Of a DNA stretch of 64,000 nt, positions 54,980-63,985 are shown piece after piece; position 1 is the first letter of the stretch, and each line of letters starts with the position of its first letter. The position numbers were made by a program, and so were the translations under genes. The stretch spans positions 1-64,000 of the forward strand of contig DAIDEE010000017.1 in NCBI GenBank assembly GCA_027308685.1, in the 5' to 3' direction. Under the pieces are notes generated by a model that made no database searches, was not told the origin of the DNA, and saw only the letters and a list, made by a program, of their open reading frames with translations. Origin of the DNA: Acidocella sp. (lineage in GTDB: Bacteria; Pseudomonadota; Alphaproteobacteria; Acetobacterales; Acetobacteraceae).

Positions 54980-56628
54980 CGTAGCATCCGGGCCAGCAAA
55001 GCAAAAAAGCAAATTCCAAAAATGATTGTCGCCGCCTGCCATATTTGCAATTCATTCAATTCATACCAGCGCGCCATACGTCCAGGGTCGGGGGTGCCGT
55101 TCACCAACCCTTCATTCAGCGCCACTGCCAATGCACCGGCGTCCTCGAAGCGGTCATTCGGGTCGCTCGCAAGAGCTTTTTTCAATACCAGCCCCAGCCA
55201 GCCTGGCAAATCAGGGCGCATCCTCGCCAACGGCACCGCCTCGCGCTGCCCGAACGGATATGGGCCGCCAGAGAACATCCGGTAGATCGTCACCGCTAGT
55301 GAAAACACTTCAGAACGTGCATTCGCCTGCACGCCCTTCAGCAATTCCGGTGCCATATAGCGCAATGTGCCGCCGGGACGGGCAGCTTCGGCCATGTCGA
55401 TGCCTGGCAAATACGCCAAGCCTAAATCCAGCAGCCTTACCTCATTGCCCGGCAGCAGCATGATGTTCTCAGGCTTCAAATCACGATGAATAATTTCGAT
55501 CGCCGCTAAATCCTGCACCGCCTCGCACAACTTCAAGGCAATCCCTACGCCATCCGGCAACGTCATCAAAGGCGCACGGTTGAGGCGTTTTTCCAGCGTT
55601 TCGCCTTTGTACAATGGCATCACCAGATAAAGGCTGCTACGGCGGTCAGGTGGTAAATCAAGATAGCGGGCCACGTTGCTGCCGCGCACGGTACTACCGA
55701 TCCAGGCTTCGCGCATAAATCCGGCTGCAAAAATCTCATCCTGCAACATGCTGGGCAACGGAATTTTCAAAACCACGTCGCGATTCTCAACTGTGTCGCG
55801 GGCCACCACGAGAATCGTGTAACGGCCGCGATACAAAGTCCGGCCAATTTGGAACCCATCCCACACATCACCCTCACGCGGGGCAGGCTTCAGTGGCAAG
55901 TCGGCCATAGCGGCATGGGCTTGCGCGATGTCAGGGGCCGGTGCGGCGATGATATCCACCACCATCGCGGTTACGCCAGGGCCATTGCCACCCGCCCCGG
56001 CCAGGGCAAACCCGGCCTGCACGGCCTCTGAACTTGCAGACTCCCCTGTGCTGAGCAACAAATAACGGTCTCCGGCTTCAGCCTGCTCCTCAGCAAAATC
56101 TACCGCCAGTTCGCCATCCAGCCCCACCGCCCGCGTTGGCTCACCGGGCCCCTGCGGGGTAATCCGCACATGAGGGCGGATCAAAGGCGTCACCACCCCA
56201 TTGCGGCTTCGATATAGCCGGCAGGCACCAATATGCACGACACCCATAAGCGGCCCGCTGAACAGCAAGGCAGTCAGCGAAACCGGCGCCAAGCCACGGC
56301 TGCTATCGGCACGAATTTGGCCAAACAACCACCCATTGAGGCTATGTAGCGCCTGATTGGCGGCCCGTTTCACCCCCAGCGTGCGGCGGGCGCCAAAATA
56401 CCCTTCTGCGAAGCTAAATACCGATATCTGTGCGGCATCACGCGACCCATCAGCCGGTATTGCGCCCACAGGATGCGCCCGCGCGATGGCTGCTAGAATA
56501 CCACGCTCCGGATGGCCAAAGTCGCTGCCCTGATAAACACTGAAATGGCTGGCTGCGTCTGTACCGGTAAAGCCGGTACGAATTTGCCAGCCGCCGCTGA
56601 CCAATGGCTCCAAGGCGATATCAGCCAT
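54976..56628 (-). CDS. Ser/Thr protein kinase with degenerate N-terminal PP2C-like domain and C-terminal membrane anchor
   Basis: A 550-residue predicted membrane-tethered kinase. The N-terminal 230 residues resemble a PP2C phosphatase (TALLFSGPLMGVVHIGACRLYRSRNGVVTPL), but the metal aspartates are lost: HVGDSR appears as HIGACR, and the SDG motif as TGE, so it is probably catalytically dead. The kinase domain (about 256-510) has the Lys in DVVLKIP, IIHRDLKPENIML (Asp382) and DLG in place of DFG, then RYMAPELL. A membrane helix lies at the extreme C-terminus (IWQAATIIFGICFFALLARML). The ATG at 56628 overlaps the cobalamin adenosyltransferase stop by eight bases. Confidence 0.88.
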   Translation of the reverse strand: MADIALEPLVSGGWQIRTGFTGTDAASHFSVYQGSDFGHPERGILAAIARAHPVGAIPADGSRDAAQISVFSFAEGYFGARRTLGVKRAANQALHSLNGWLFGQIRADSSRGLAPVSLTALLFSGPLMGVVHIGACRLYRSRNGVVTPLIRPHVRITPQGPGEPTRAVGLDGELAVDFAEEQAEAGDRYLLLSTGESASSEAVQAGFALAGAGGNGPGVTAMVVDIIAAPAPDIAQAHAAMADLPLKPAPREGDVWDGFQIGRTLYRGRYTILVVARDTVENRDVVLKIPLPSMLQDEIFAAGFMREAWIGSTVRGSNVARYLDLPPDRRSSLYLVMPLYKGETLEKRLNRAPLMTLPDGVGIALKLCEAVQDLAAIEIIHRDLKPENIMLLPGNEVRLLDLGLAYLPGIDMAEAARPGGTLRYMAPELLKGVQANARSEVFSLAVTIYRMFSGGPYPFGQREAVPLARMRPDLPGWLGLVLKKALASDPNDRFEDAGALAVALNEGLVNGTPDPGRMARWYELNELQIWQAATIIFGICFFALLARMLR

Positions 56629-57196
56629 CGCGGTTGGCCGCCGGAACCCATAAAACGTCGCGGGCGCCAAGCTCATTCACAAACCGCGACATCACGAATA
56701 GTAAATCCGAGAGCCGGTTGAGATACACCAGCACCAACCGGTTCACCGGCTCATCCGGGTTCGCCAGCAAACCCACCAGCACCCGTTCGGCCCGGCGCAC
56801 CACTGTGCGGGCCTGGTGCAAAAACGCCGCGGCCGGGGTGCCGCCCGGCAGAATAAACGAATTCAAAGTCGGCAGTTCCGCGTTCATCCGGTCGATTTGC
56901 GCCTCCAGCCAATCGACCTGCGGTTGAGTTACGCGCAGTTGCGGGTATTGTGGGGCTTCCTCGATGGGGACGCATAAATCAGCGCCCACATCGAACAGGT
57001 CATTTTGAATTCGCGCCAGTACAGCGTCATCAGCACCGCTGACATGCAACCGCACAATGCCTAAAATGGCGTTGGCCTCATCCACCTCACCGTAGGCCGC
57101 CACCCGCAAAGAGGATTTTGGCACCCGCTCACCGTTACCCAGCGAAGTATCGCCGGTATCACCGCCGCGCGTGTAGATTTTATCAAGTCTAACCAC
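56621..57196 (-). CDS. Cob(I)alamin adenosyltransferase, PduO type
   Basis: A 191-residue enzyme that makes adenosylcobalamin. The ATP-binding N-terminus MVRLDKIYTRGGDTGDTSLGNGERV and the C-terminal RRAERVLVGLLANPDEPVNRLVLVYLNRLSDLLFVMSR match PduO-type ATRs. GTG at 57196 is preferred (gives MVRLDKIYTRGGDTG) over a TTG one codon earlier. It leads an operon with the kinase and the metallophosphoesterase. Confidence 0.93.
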   Translation of the reverse strand: MVRLDKIYTRGGDTGDTSLGNGERVPKSSLRVAAYGEVDEANAILGIVRLHVSGADDAVLARIQNDLFDVGADLCVPIEEAPQYPQLRVTQPQVDWLEAQIDRMNAELPTLNSFILPGGTPAAAFLHQARTVVRRAERVLVGLLANPDEPVNRLVLVYLNRLSDLLFVMSRFVNELGARDVLWVPAANRDG

Positions 57197-57271
57197 CAAA
57201 GCACCCTGTTCAAATTACGCAGCTATTCAGCCACGCCACCTGAAATGCAGCAAGACCCCCTGCCCTCGCGG

Positions 57272-58708
57272 CTAGCTAAAGAACTTCAGCGTCATGCCCA
57301 TCAACCACTTCACCCGCGGCGTATAAGGCGGGTACAGCATCGGGGTGGAGTTGTACTGGTCACGCATCACCGCGCGTTCATGCGAAAAGGCTTTAAACCC
57401 GTACGCGCCGTGCGAGGAGCCGATACCGCTGTTATTCACCCCGCCGAACGGCAAATTGGCGTGCGAGAAATGCAGCACCGAAACATTGATCCCCACCCCG
57501 CCTGAGGAGGTCGCGTCAATGATCTTATCAATACTGGCCTGATCTTTTGAATACACATACAGCGCCAGCGGTTTCGGGTTGGCGTTGATATGCGCGATCG
57601 GCTCGCTGATGTCGCTGTACGTGATAATCGGCAGCACCGGCCCAAAAATTTCCTCCTGCATCACTGCGCTGTCGAGCTTCACATTTGTCAAAAGTGTGGG
57701 GGCGATGAATTTATCGCTCGCCAAAGTCGCCCCGCCTGTAACAACAGTGGCACCATTGGCAGTGGCATCATCGAGAATATTTTTTACCCTGGAGAAATGC
57801 CGGTCATTCACAATCCGGCAATAATCCGGGCTGGTTTGTGCATTGTCACCATACATTTTGGCTATCGCGGCTTTGGCTTTTTCGAGGAACGCCGAAAGTA
57901 TTTTCTCATGCACATATAAATAGTCGGGCGCCACGCAAGTCTGGCCATTATTGAGGAATTTACCCCACATGACGCTTTTGGCAGCTTTGGCCAGATCAGC
58001 ACTCTCATCAACAATGACCGGGCTTTTGCCACCTAGCTCCAAAGTAATAGACGATAGATGCTTGGCGGCCGCCGCCATCACGATTTTACCCACGGCGGGT
58101 GAGCCGGTGAAGAACATATGGTCGAACGGCAAAGCCAGCAGCGCCGTGGAGACCGCTGCATCGCCTTCAAACACAGCAATCTCGGCTGGATCGAAGGTCT
58201 GGCGGATGATCTCAGCCATCAATGCAGAGCAGGATGGCGTTAATTCCGAGGGCTTGATGATCACTGTGTTGCCGGCGGCAATGGCGCTGGCAAGCGGCCC
58301 GAAAGTGAGATTGATCGGAAAATTCCAGGGCGAAATGATCAGACAGACGCCGCGCGGTTGATAGCGGATGCGCGCCTGCGTGCCCAGCATCGTCATGGTG
58401 GTGCCTACCCGCTTGGTGCGCATCCAGGATTTCAGATGCTTCACCGCATGATGAATTTCACCGATCACCGGCATGATCTCATCAAGATCAGCTTCGGTGG
58501 CGGGCTTGTGTAAATCCGCCGCCAGAGCACGGTAAATGGCGTCCTTGTTAGCCATGACCGCTGCTTCCAGGCGGCGCAGCTTGGTGATCCGCTCATCAGC
58601 GGTGGAGGTGCGCAGCTTAACCGCCAGTTGCTGCTGCTTTGTGAACACCTCAAAGATTACCGAAGCGGCGGCGGTCTGTACGGGTGAAATGCTCGTGGTT
58701 ACATTCAT
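57272..58708 (-). CDS. Class 3 (coniferyl-type) aldehyde dehydrogenase
   Basis: A 478-residue NAD(P)-dependent aldehyde dehydrogenase. PWNFPINLTFGPLASAIAAGNTVIIKPSE, ITLELGGKSPVIVDE (Glu224) and NNGQTCVAPDYLYV (catalytic Cys258) are typical of ALDH3/coniferyl aldehyde dehydrogenases, with spacing matching ALDH3. A ribosome-binding AAGGA lies upstream of the ATG. The real substrate is unknown; aliphatic or aromatic aldehydes are possible. A MerR-type promoter dyad sits just upstream. Confidence 0.93.
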   Translation of the reverse strand: MNVTTSISPVQTAAASVIFEVFTKQQQLAVKLRTSTADERITKLRRLEAAVMANKDAIYRALAADLHKPATEADLDEIMPVIGEIHHAVKHLKSWMRTKRVGTTMTMLGTQARIRYQPRGVCLIISPWNFPINLTFGPLASAIAAGNTVIIKPSELTPSCSALMAEIIRQTFDPAEIAVFEGDAAVSTALLALPFDHMFFTGSPAVGKIVMAAAAKHLSSITLELGGKSPVIVDESADLAKAAKSVMWGKFLNNGQTCVAPDYLYVHEKILSAFLEKAKAAIAKMYGDNAQTSPDYCRIVNDRHFSRVKNILDDATANGATVVTGGATLASDKFIAPTLLTNVKLDSAVMQEEIFGPVLPIITYSDISEPIAHINANPKPLALYVYSKDQASIDKIIDATSSGGVGINVSVLHFSHANLPFGGVNNSGIGSSHGAYGFKAFSHERAVMRDQYNSTPMLYPPYTPRVKWLMGMTLKFFS

Positions 58709-58738
58709 GGCTCGTCCTTTTCCTGGTTTGCAGGCCTT

Positions 58739-58768
58739 ATTATGGTTACCTTTAAGGTAAGCAGGTAA
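58739..58768 (-). promoter_or_regulatory. MerR-like promoter of the aldehyde dehydrogenase gene
   Basis: On the minus strand, a -35 TTACCT (58763-58768) and a -10 CATAAT (58739-58744) are separated by 18 bases. A perfect 7-1-7 palindrome (58746-58760, TTACCTTTAAGGTAA on the plus strand) is centred within that spacer. A dyad placed inside an overlong spacer is the classic MerR-family layout. No merR-like gene is in the window. Confidence 0.5.
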
Positions 58769-58982
58769 CGTTTAGCGGAAACTGTCAAGCGGAAACGGCT
58801 GTGGCGTTAGGGGGAGACGGTGATTTTTTCGTGAGGGCCAGCAATCGGCCTAAAACCCACCCGGGCGATAAGTAGCCCTGCAGTTCTCATTTGTGTGCAG
58901 CGCAGTGCGGCCTGGTTTATCTTTACGGCCAATCAGGCTAATCACCCTTGGAAATATGCCCTTACCGGCACAGGAGCTATCA

Positions 58983-59756
58983 TTGTCTAATTTTAATACC
59001 GAGACGGTCACCTCCGTCCGGCACTGGACCGACACGCTGTTCAGCTTCACCGCCACCCGCGACCCCGGTTTCCGCTTTGTCAGCGGTCAGTTCACCATGA
59101 TCGGCCTCGAAATCGAGGGTCGCCCGCTGCTGCGCGCCTATTCGATGTGCAATGCCAACCATGAGGACCAGTTGGAGTTTTTCTCCATTAAGGTGCCCTC
59201 CGGCGCTCTCACCTCCCGGCTACAGCATTTGCAGGTCGGCGATACGGTACTGGTGGGCCGTAAACCAACCGGCACGCTCATTCAGGATAATCTGTTGCCG
59301 GGTAAAAACCTGTATTTGCTGGGCACCGGCACTGGCCTTGCACCGTTCGTCAGCATCATCAAAGACCCTGATACCTATGAGCGCTATGAGCGCGTCATTC
59401 TGGTGCACGGTACCCGTACCATTGCCGAACTTGGGTACGGGGAACTGATTGTGAACACGCTGCTTGAGCACGAGTTTTTTGGCGAACTGGCGCGTGAAAA
59501 GCTACTGTATTACCCATCTGTGACCCGCGAGCCTTTCCGTAACATCGGGCGCATTACGACCCTGCTTGAAACCGGTAAATTACAGGCTGATTTGCAGCTC
59601 CCCGCCTTTAATGTGGAAACCGACAGGGTAATGCTGTGCGGCAGCCCGGAAATGCTGTCGGACTTAAACAACCTCCTCAAAGGACGCGGCTTTCAGGAAG
59701 GCAATCATCATGAACCGGGGCATTATGTGATCGAGAAAGCCTTCGTCGAAAAGTAA
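58983..59756 (+). CDS. fpr: Ferredoxin/flavodoxin-NADP+ reductase
   Basis: A 257-residue FAD enzyme of the bacterial Fpr subclass that moves electrons between NADPH and ferredoxin or flavodoxin. FAD site: RAYSMCNANHEDQLEFFSIKV; NADP site: YLLGTGTGLAPFVSIIKD; near the C-terminus GSPEMLSDL and the terminal VEK. The start is very likely TTG at 58983, because an AGGAG lies six bases upstream and the protein then begins with the family's SNFNTETV; an ATG at 58956 is in frame but poorly placed. It is convergent with the glycosyltransferase gene, 10 bases away. Confidence 0.93.
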   Translation: MSNFNTETVTSVRHWTDTLFSFTATRDPGFRFVSGQFTMIGLEIEGRPLLRAYSMCNANHEDQLEFFSIKVPSGALTSRLQHLQVGDTVLVGRKPTGTLIQDNLLPGKNLYLLGTGTGLAPFVSIIKDPDTYERYERVILVHGTRTIAELGYGELIVNTLLEHEFFGELAREKLLYYPSVTREPFRNIGRITTLLETGKLQADLQLPAFNVETDRVMLCGSPEMLSDLNNLLKGRGFQEGNHHEPGHYVIEKAFVEK

Positions 59757-59766
59757 AACCGCGAGG

Positions 59767-61407
59767 TTAGCTGCACGGCACCGCCGGAAGCACCAAAGCG
59801 GTCGCGTCGCCTTCGCTGAAATCCTGCTCTGGTAAGCAATTCGACGCATAACCGTGGCTGGTTGGGTCGAAGAGATTGATGTAGATCCGGCGACCCGCCA
59901 TCTCAATTTTGGCAGGCTCACCGAGAGGCGCAATTTTCGCAAAATTATCGGGTAGCTGGTGCTTCGTGGTGCTGGTCTGGCCAGCATGGCCGATAATAAC
60001 CCACACGCGCTTGCCTTGCATCTGCGCCAACTGCGCATGGGTAACATCGCCTTTGGAATCACTCAGCACGATGTTTTGTGCCTCAGAGGGGAGATAGGCA
60101 CGTAAAATTGTCTCATCCCACGGGTCACTCAACAGCACCACATCACCAGGCGCCACCTCACTGGCCAGAATTTTTGCGGCTATGTCCCAGCGCGGCTTCG
60201 TCTCCACGTTATAATATGGCAGCAGGTTAAACAGCAGTAGTGCTGCCACCGCGCCAAACGCAGCCACCTGCCAATGCTTCGGTAGGCGCTGTAATAGAGA
60301 ACTAAGACCAATGCCGGCCAATATCGCAAAAGGCGCGGCGCTCCACAAAATATAACGTGGCACCATCATCGAGCGCCACAGCGAGATCACCAGTAACGCC
60401 GCTGGCAACAGAATGAATGACAAACCAATCACCGCCAATAATCCCGGCCGCTTACGCAAACGCCACAAACCAAGCGCCGCCGCCAGCAGCAGGCCACCTT
60501 CAATGAGCAGAATCATCGGCATCGGCGTTGAAACATCCATCAGCCGGAACGAAACCGTATCGGCAATCCGCATTAAGTAAACCGATGCAAAATTATACCA
60601 CAAGCGCGACAGATCAACCGGCGGTATCCAAGTTACGCTGTCGATGAATTTTTTATCCTGATAAACCTCCATCAACGCATAAAATGGCGCTGAAAGCACA
60701 AGCATAAGCGCATCAGCCAACAGCAAATTCTTCAAAAATCCTTTGCCGTTCGATGATTGATGCATAATGATCAACCCAATCACATTCACGGTCAGCAGCC
60801 AGGGTACGCCATCGCCCAGTACGTCGAGCGCACCGGAGGTTCCCAAAATAACGGCTGCCCAATCTGCGCGCCGCGCATACCGGTCGGACCATGGCCTAGA
60901 CGCCGCGCGCGCATTCAGCGCCAGCTGAACCAGACCATAGAGCGCGATCAGAATAAGGCACATTTCCATCGTGTAGGACCGCGCCTCCTGGCTGAACGCC
61001 AGAGCCGAAGGCGAGAGTCCTAAAATGAGCGCGGCCACCAGGCCAGCGCGACGCCCGGCAATTTGGGCCGCGATAAGATACACCAACATAACGCAAGCCG
61101 CGCCAAACACCGCTGATGGTACCCGCAGCCAGAATTGCGGATCACCCAACCCCGCGAGAGGTGACAACAACAGGAAAAAGCTTGGCATGTGGTGGTTCGA
61201 GAAGGAATCCCGCACCAAAGCGCCAAACGGCATATTCACCCGTTGCAAGGTAAAAATCTCATCCAACCAAAAAGGCTGGCGGCCGATATCGACCAGGCGT
61301 AAAATTAAAGCGACGCCAAATATGAATAACGGCACAGCGAGCGCATGGCTAACCTTTACGGATCCATCGGGTTCCGCCGGTTTCATGGCGCGCTTCGCAT
61401 TGATCAT
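59767..61407 (-). CDS. GT39-like polytopic membrane glycosyltransferase
   Basis: A 546-residue membrane protein with about 10-12 helices followed by a C-terminal soluble domain of roughly 130 residues. The N-terminal part has RQPFWLDEIFTLQRV, with the Asp-Glu pair used by PMT/ArnT-like enzymes, and SFSNHHMPSFFLLLSPLAGLGDPQFWLRVPS, typical of the GT39/PMT_2 group. It probably transfers a sugar from a polyprenyl-phosphate donor to an envelope acceptor. It overlaps the alpha-E gene stop by four bases, which is unusual company for that gene. Confidence 0.85.
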   Translation of the reverse strand: MINAKRAMKPAEPDGSVKVSHALAVPLFIFGVALILRLVDIGRQPFWLDEIFTLQRVNMPFGALVRDSFSNHHMPSFFLLLSPLAGLGDPQFWLRVPSAVFGAACVMLVYLIAAQIAGRRAGLVAALILGLSPSALAFSQEARSYTMEMCLILIALYGLVQLALNARAASRPWSDRYARRADWAAVILGTSGALDVLGDGVPWLLTVNVIGLIIMHQSSNGKGFLKNLLLADALMLVLSAPFYALMEVYQDKKFIDSVTWIPPVDLSRLWYNFASVYLMRIADTVSFRLMDVSTPMPMILLIEGGLLLAAALGLWRLRKRPGLLAVIGLSFILLPAALLVISLWRSMMVPRYILWSAAPFAILAGIGLSSLLQRLPKHWQVAAFGAVAALLLFNLLPYYNVETKPRWDIAAKILASEVAPGDVVLLSDPWDETILRAYLPSEAQNIVLSDSKGDVTHAQLAQMQGKRVWVIIGHAGQTSTTKHQLPDNFAKIAPLGEPAKIEMAGRRIYINLFDPTSHGYASNCLPEQDFSEGDATALVLPAVPCS

Positions 61408-62498
61408 GCCAAAGCCTCTGCCTTGCCTCCGGCGCGATGCTCCGGATTGATCGTTGATACAGGTCCTGAGCTTTGACTCTGACTTTGCGATAAGGCGGCG
61501 TCGGCTACAATATCAGCAGACAGCACGTCATCACTTGGCCGCCAATCCCGAAAGAAAGCACGGCCGATCGCCCCGGCCAAGCGTTGCAGATGAATTTGGA
61601 CCACATCTAAGTATTCGTGCAGACCCGTGGCGAGAATATGGCCTGTAGATCGTTCGGTGAGAATTTCTCGTAAATATTCGGCAACCTCCATCGGCTCATT
61701 GGCACGCGACAGACCATATATCCGGCGAAGATCTTCGAGATACGCCTCGGCACGCCGCACACTAAGCAAAACTGAGCGCGGCGACGACGGGTCGCGTAGC
61801 AGGAAATCCACCACATCTTCCACCGAAAATACCGCGCGAGCGTGACGTTTGAAGGCATGGTATCCCGCCCCTGCCCGCAACACAGCATTCCATTGCGTCA
61901 GTTCGGCCACGCGTTTGGCTTCGCCATCTCTTGGCAGAATGATGGTATATTTAATGTCTAGCATACGGGTAGTTTGGTCGGCTCGCTCGATCACCCGGCC
62001 CAGATGATAAAAATACCACCCCTGATCACGGTATAATGTACCTTCCGTAATACCTGTGTGAGCCTGCACGCCATCCTTCAAAGCCGTGCAAACCCGCGAG
62101 AGGGAATCGCCTTCCAAATCTTCCGCCGTAATGCGGCTGACAAAGCGATGGAAAACATTGATCTGCCGCCACATCTCGGTGCTCATCAAGGGGCGCAAGG
62201 TGCGGGCATTGGTGCGGGCGTCTTCAATGTTGGCGGGGATGGAGGTTGGGTTGCCTTTGTCGAGCAGATAAAAGCGCTTCACATGCAAGGCATCTGGTGA
62301 GAACCCACGTGCCTCAAAATTTTTCTCGTCGGCATTGATCTGGATCAGGCCAAACCAGGCTTGGGTTTCATGGCCTGGCGACTCAAAGCTCTGGGTAACA
62401 TCGATCAACCGGGCGAGGTTTTCAACGCGCTCCAGATACCGCGCCATCCAGAACAGGCCTTCAGCATCGCGTGAGAGCAATACCGTGTCGAACCTCAT
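61404..62498 (-). CDS. Alpha-E domain protein
   Basis: A 364-residue helical protein of the alpha-E (DUF403) family, commonly encoded next to a circularly permuted ATP-grasp protein. The N-terminus LLSRDAEGLFWMARYLERVENLARLIDVT and DQGWYFYHLGRVIERADQTTRMLDIKY are recognisable. It has no known enzymatic activity and is predicted to work with the ATP-grasp partner in peptide or amino-acid ligation. It overlaps both neighbours by four bases. Confidence 0.9.
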   Translation of the reverse strand: MRFDTVLLSRDAEGLFWMARYLERVENLARLIDVTQSFESPGHETQAWFGLIQINADEKNFEARGFSPDALHVKRFYLLDKGNPTSIPANIEDARTNARTLRPLMSTEMWRQINVFHRFVSRITAEDLEGDSLSRVCTALKDGVQAHTGITEGTLYRDQGWYFYHLGRVIERADQTTRMLDIKYTIILPRDGEAKRVAELTQWNAVLRAGAGYHAFKRHARAVFSVEDVVDFLLRDPSSPRSVLLSVRRAEAYLEDLRRIYGLSRANEPMEVAEYLREILTERSTGHILATGLHEYLDVVQIHLQRLAGAIGRAFFRDWRPSDDVLSADIVADAALSQSQSQSSGPVSTINPEHRAGGKAEALA

Positions 62499-63985
62499 GG
62501 TGCGCCCCCATCGGTAAAATCATCCGCCAGCACCCAGGTGTCCTTCGAGCCACCACCCTGGCTTGAATTGACGATCAGGCTGCCGCGTTTCAAGGCCACC
62601 CGGGTTAAACCACCCGGCAGAACCCAACTTTCCTTGCCGGTGATAATGAACGGCCGCAAATCGAGATGCCGCGGCCCGACGCCTTCCTCGGTGAGAGTCG
62701 GCGCCACCGAAAGACCGATCATCGGCTGGCTGATCCATTGCGCCGGGTCAGCCAGAATGGCGGCGCGGGAGGCTTCAAGTTCCTCCTTGCTGGCGCGCGG
62801 GCCGATGGTAATGCCATAGCCACCGGATTCGCCCACCGGCTTGGTCACCAGCTTGTCGAGATTGGCGAGCGTGTAAGCCAAACCCTCCGTCTCGCGGCAT
62901 ATATTGGTCTGCACATTCTGGATCAGCGGTTCTTCGCCCAGGTAGTATTTGATGATGCGCGGCATGTATGCATAAACCGCCTTGTCATCGGCAACGCCGG
63001 TACCTACCGCATTGGCGATCGCCACATTCCCGGCCTTCCAGGCGCCGATCAGGCCGCGCACGCCGAGCATCGATTCCGGGCGGAACACATCGGGATCGAG
63101 GAAATCATCATTCAGACGGCGGTAGATGGTGTGGACCGGTCGCAAGCCGGTGATGGTACGCATGTAAACGCGCTCGTTTTCCACCACGAGGTCAGAACCG
63201 ACCACCAGCGGCACGCCCATCTCGCGGGCCAGGAACACATGCTCAAAATACGCCGAGTTATAAATGCCGGGCGAGAGCAGCACCACCTGCGGGTCCTCAA
63301 GGTCGCCCGGCGCAATTTCCGACATCGCGGCGCGCAGCCGGCGGCCATAATCATCCACCGGACGCAGGCGGATACCGGCCATTAAATCCGGGAAGGTGCG
63401 CAGCATCAAATGGCGATTTTCAATAACGTAGGAAACACCAGACGGCGTGCGGGCGTTATCCTCCAGCACCCGGAAGTCACCATGTTCATCGCGGATGATA
63501 TCAATTCCGCAAACATGCACATAAGTCCCATGAGGCACGGGGAAATCCTGCATTTCCGGGCGATAGTTGGAATTGCCATACACCAGTTCAGCGGGAATGA
63601 CGCCGTCCTTGATGATTTTACCTTTGCCGTAAATGTCGCCCAGGAACAGGTTAAGCGCGGTCACACGCTGAATACAGGCGCGCTCAAGCAAATTCCATTC
63701 ATCATGGGTGATGATCCGGGGAATACAGTCGAACGGCAAAATCCGGTCGATGGCGGTGGCATCGGAATACACCGTGAAGGTAATCCCCAGGTCAATCAGT
63801 TCGGTTTCCGCCGCCGCGGCGCGACCACGCAGTGCGGTAAGGCCAATCTTCGATAATCGTTCCGCCAGCCAGCGAGGGACCGGGCCAGCGTCACTACGCG
63901 GCTTGGTCAGCTCACAAAAATAGCGGCCTGGATCATAATCGGGCCAGGCGTTTGAAAAAATATCGCTCAACGCGCTGTTCCCCAT
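62495..63985 (-). CDS. Circularly permuted ATP-grasp type 2 protein
   Basis: A 496-residue ATP-grasp ligase-like protein (DUF404/407 architecture). ATP-grasp features include GDFRVLEDNARTPSGVSYVIENR, the catalytic-lysine region KPVGESGGYGITIGPRAS, and DLRPFIITGKESWVLPGGLTRVAL. The start ATG lies 15 bases from the window end, so the upstream gene and promoter are not visible. In other bacteria this protein and the alpha-E partner are often accompanied by a transglutaminase-like protein; none is seen on this side. Confidence 0.91.
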   Translation of the reverse strand: MGNSALSDIFSNAWPDYDPGRYFCELTKPRSDAGPVPRWLAERLSKIGLTALRGRAAAAETELIDLGITFTVYSDATAIDRILPFDCIPRIITHDEWNLLERACIQRVTALNLFLGDIYGKGKIIKDGVIPAELVYGNSNYRPEMQDFPVPHGTYVHVCGIDIIRDEHGDFRVLEDNARTPSGVSYVIENRHLMLRTFPDLMAGIRLRPVDDYGRRLRAAMSEIAPGDLEDPQVVLLSPGIYNSAYFEHVFLAREMGVPLVVGSDLVVENERVYMRTITGLRPVHTIYRRLNDDFLDPDVFRPESMLGVRGLIGAWKAGNVAIANAVGTGVADDKAVYAYMPRIIKYYLGEEPLIQNVQTNICRETEGLAYTLANLDKLVTKPVGESGGYGITIGPRASKEELEASRAAILADPAQWISQPMIGLSVAPTLTEEGVGPRHLDLRPFIITGKESWVLPGGLTRVALKRGSLIVNSSQGGGSKDTWVLADDFTDGGAP

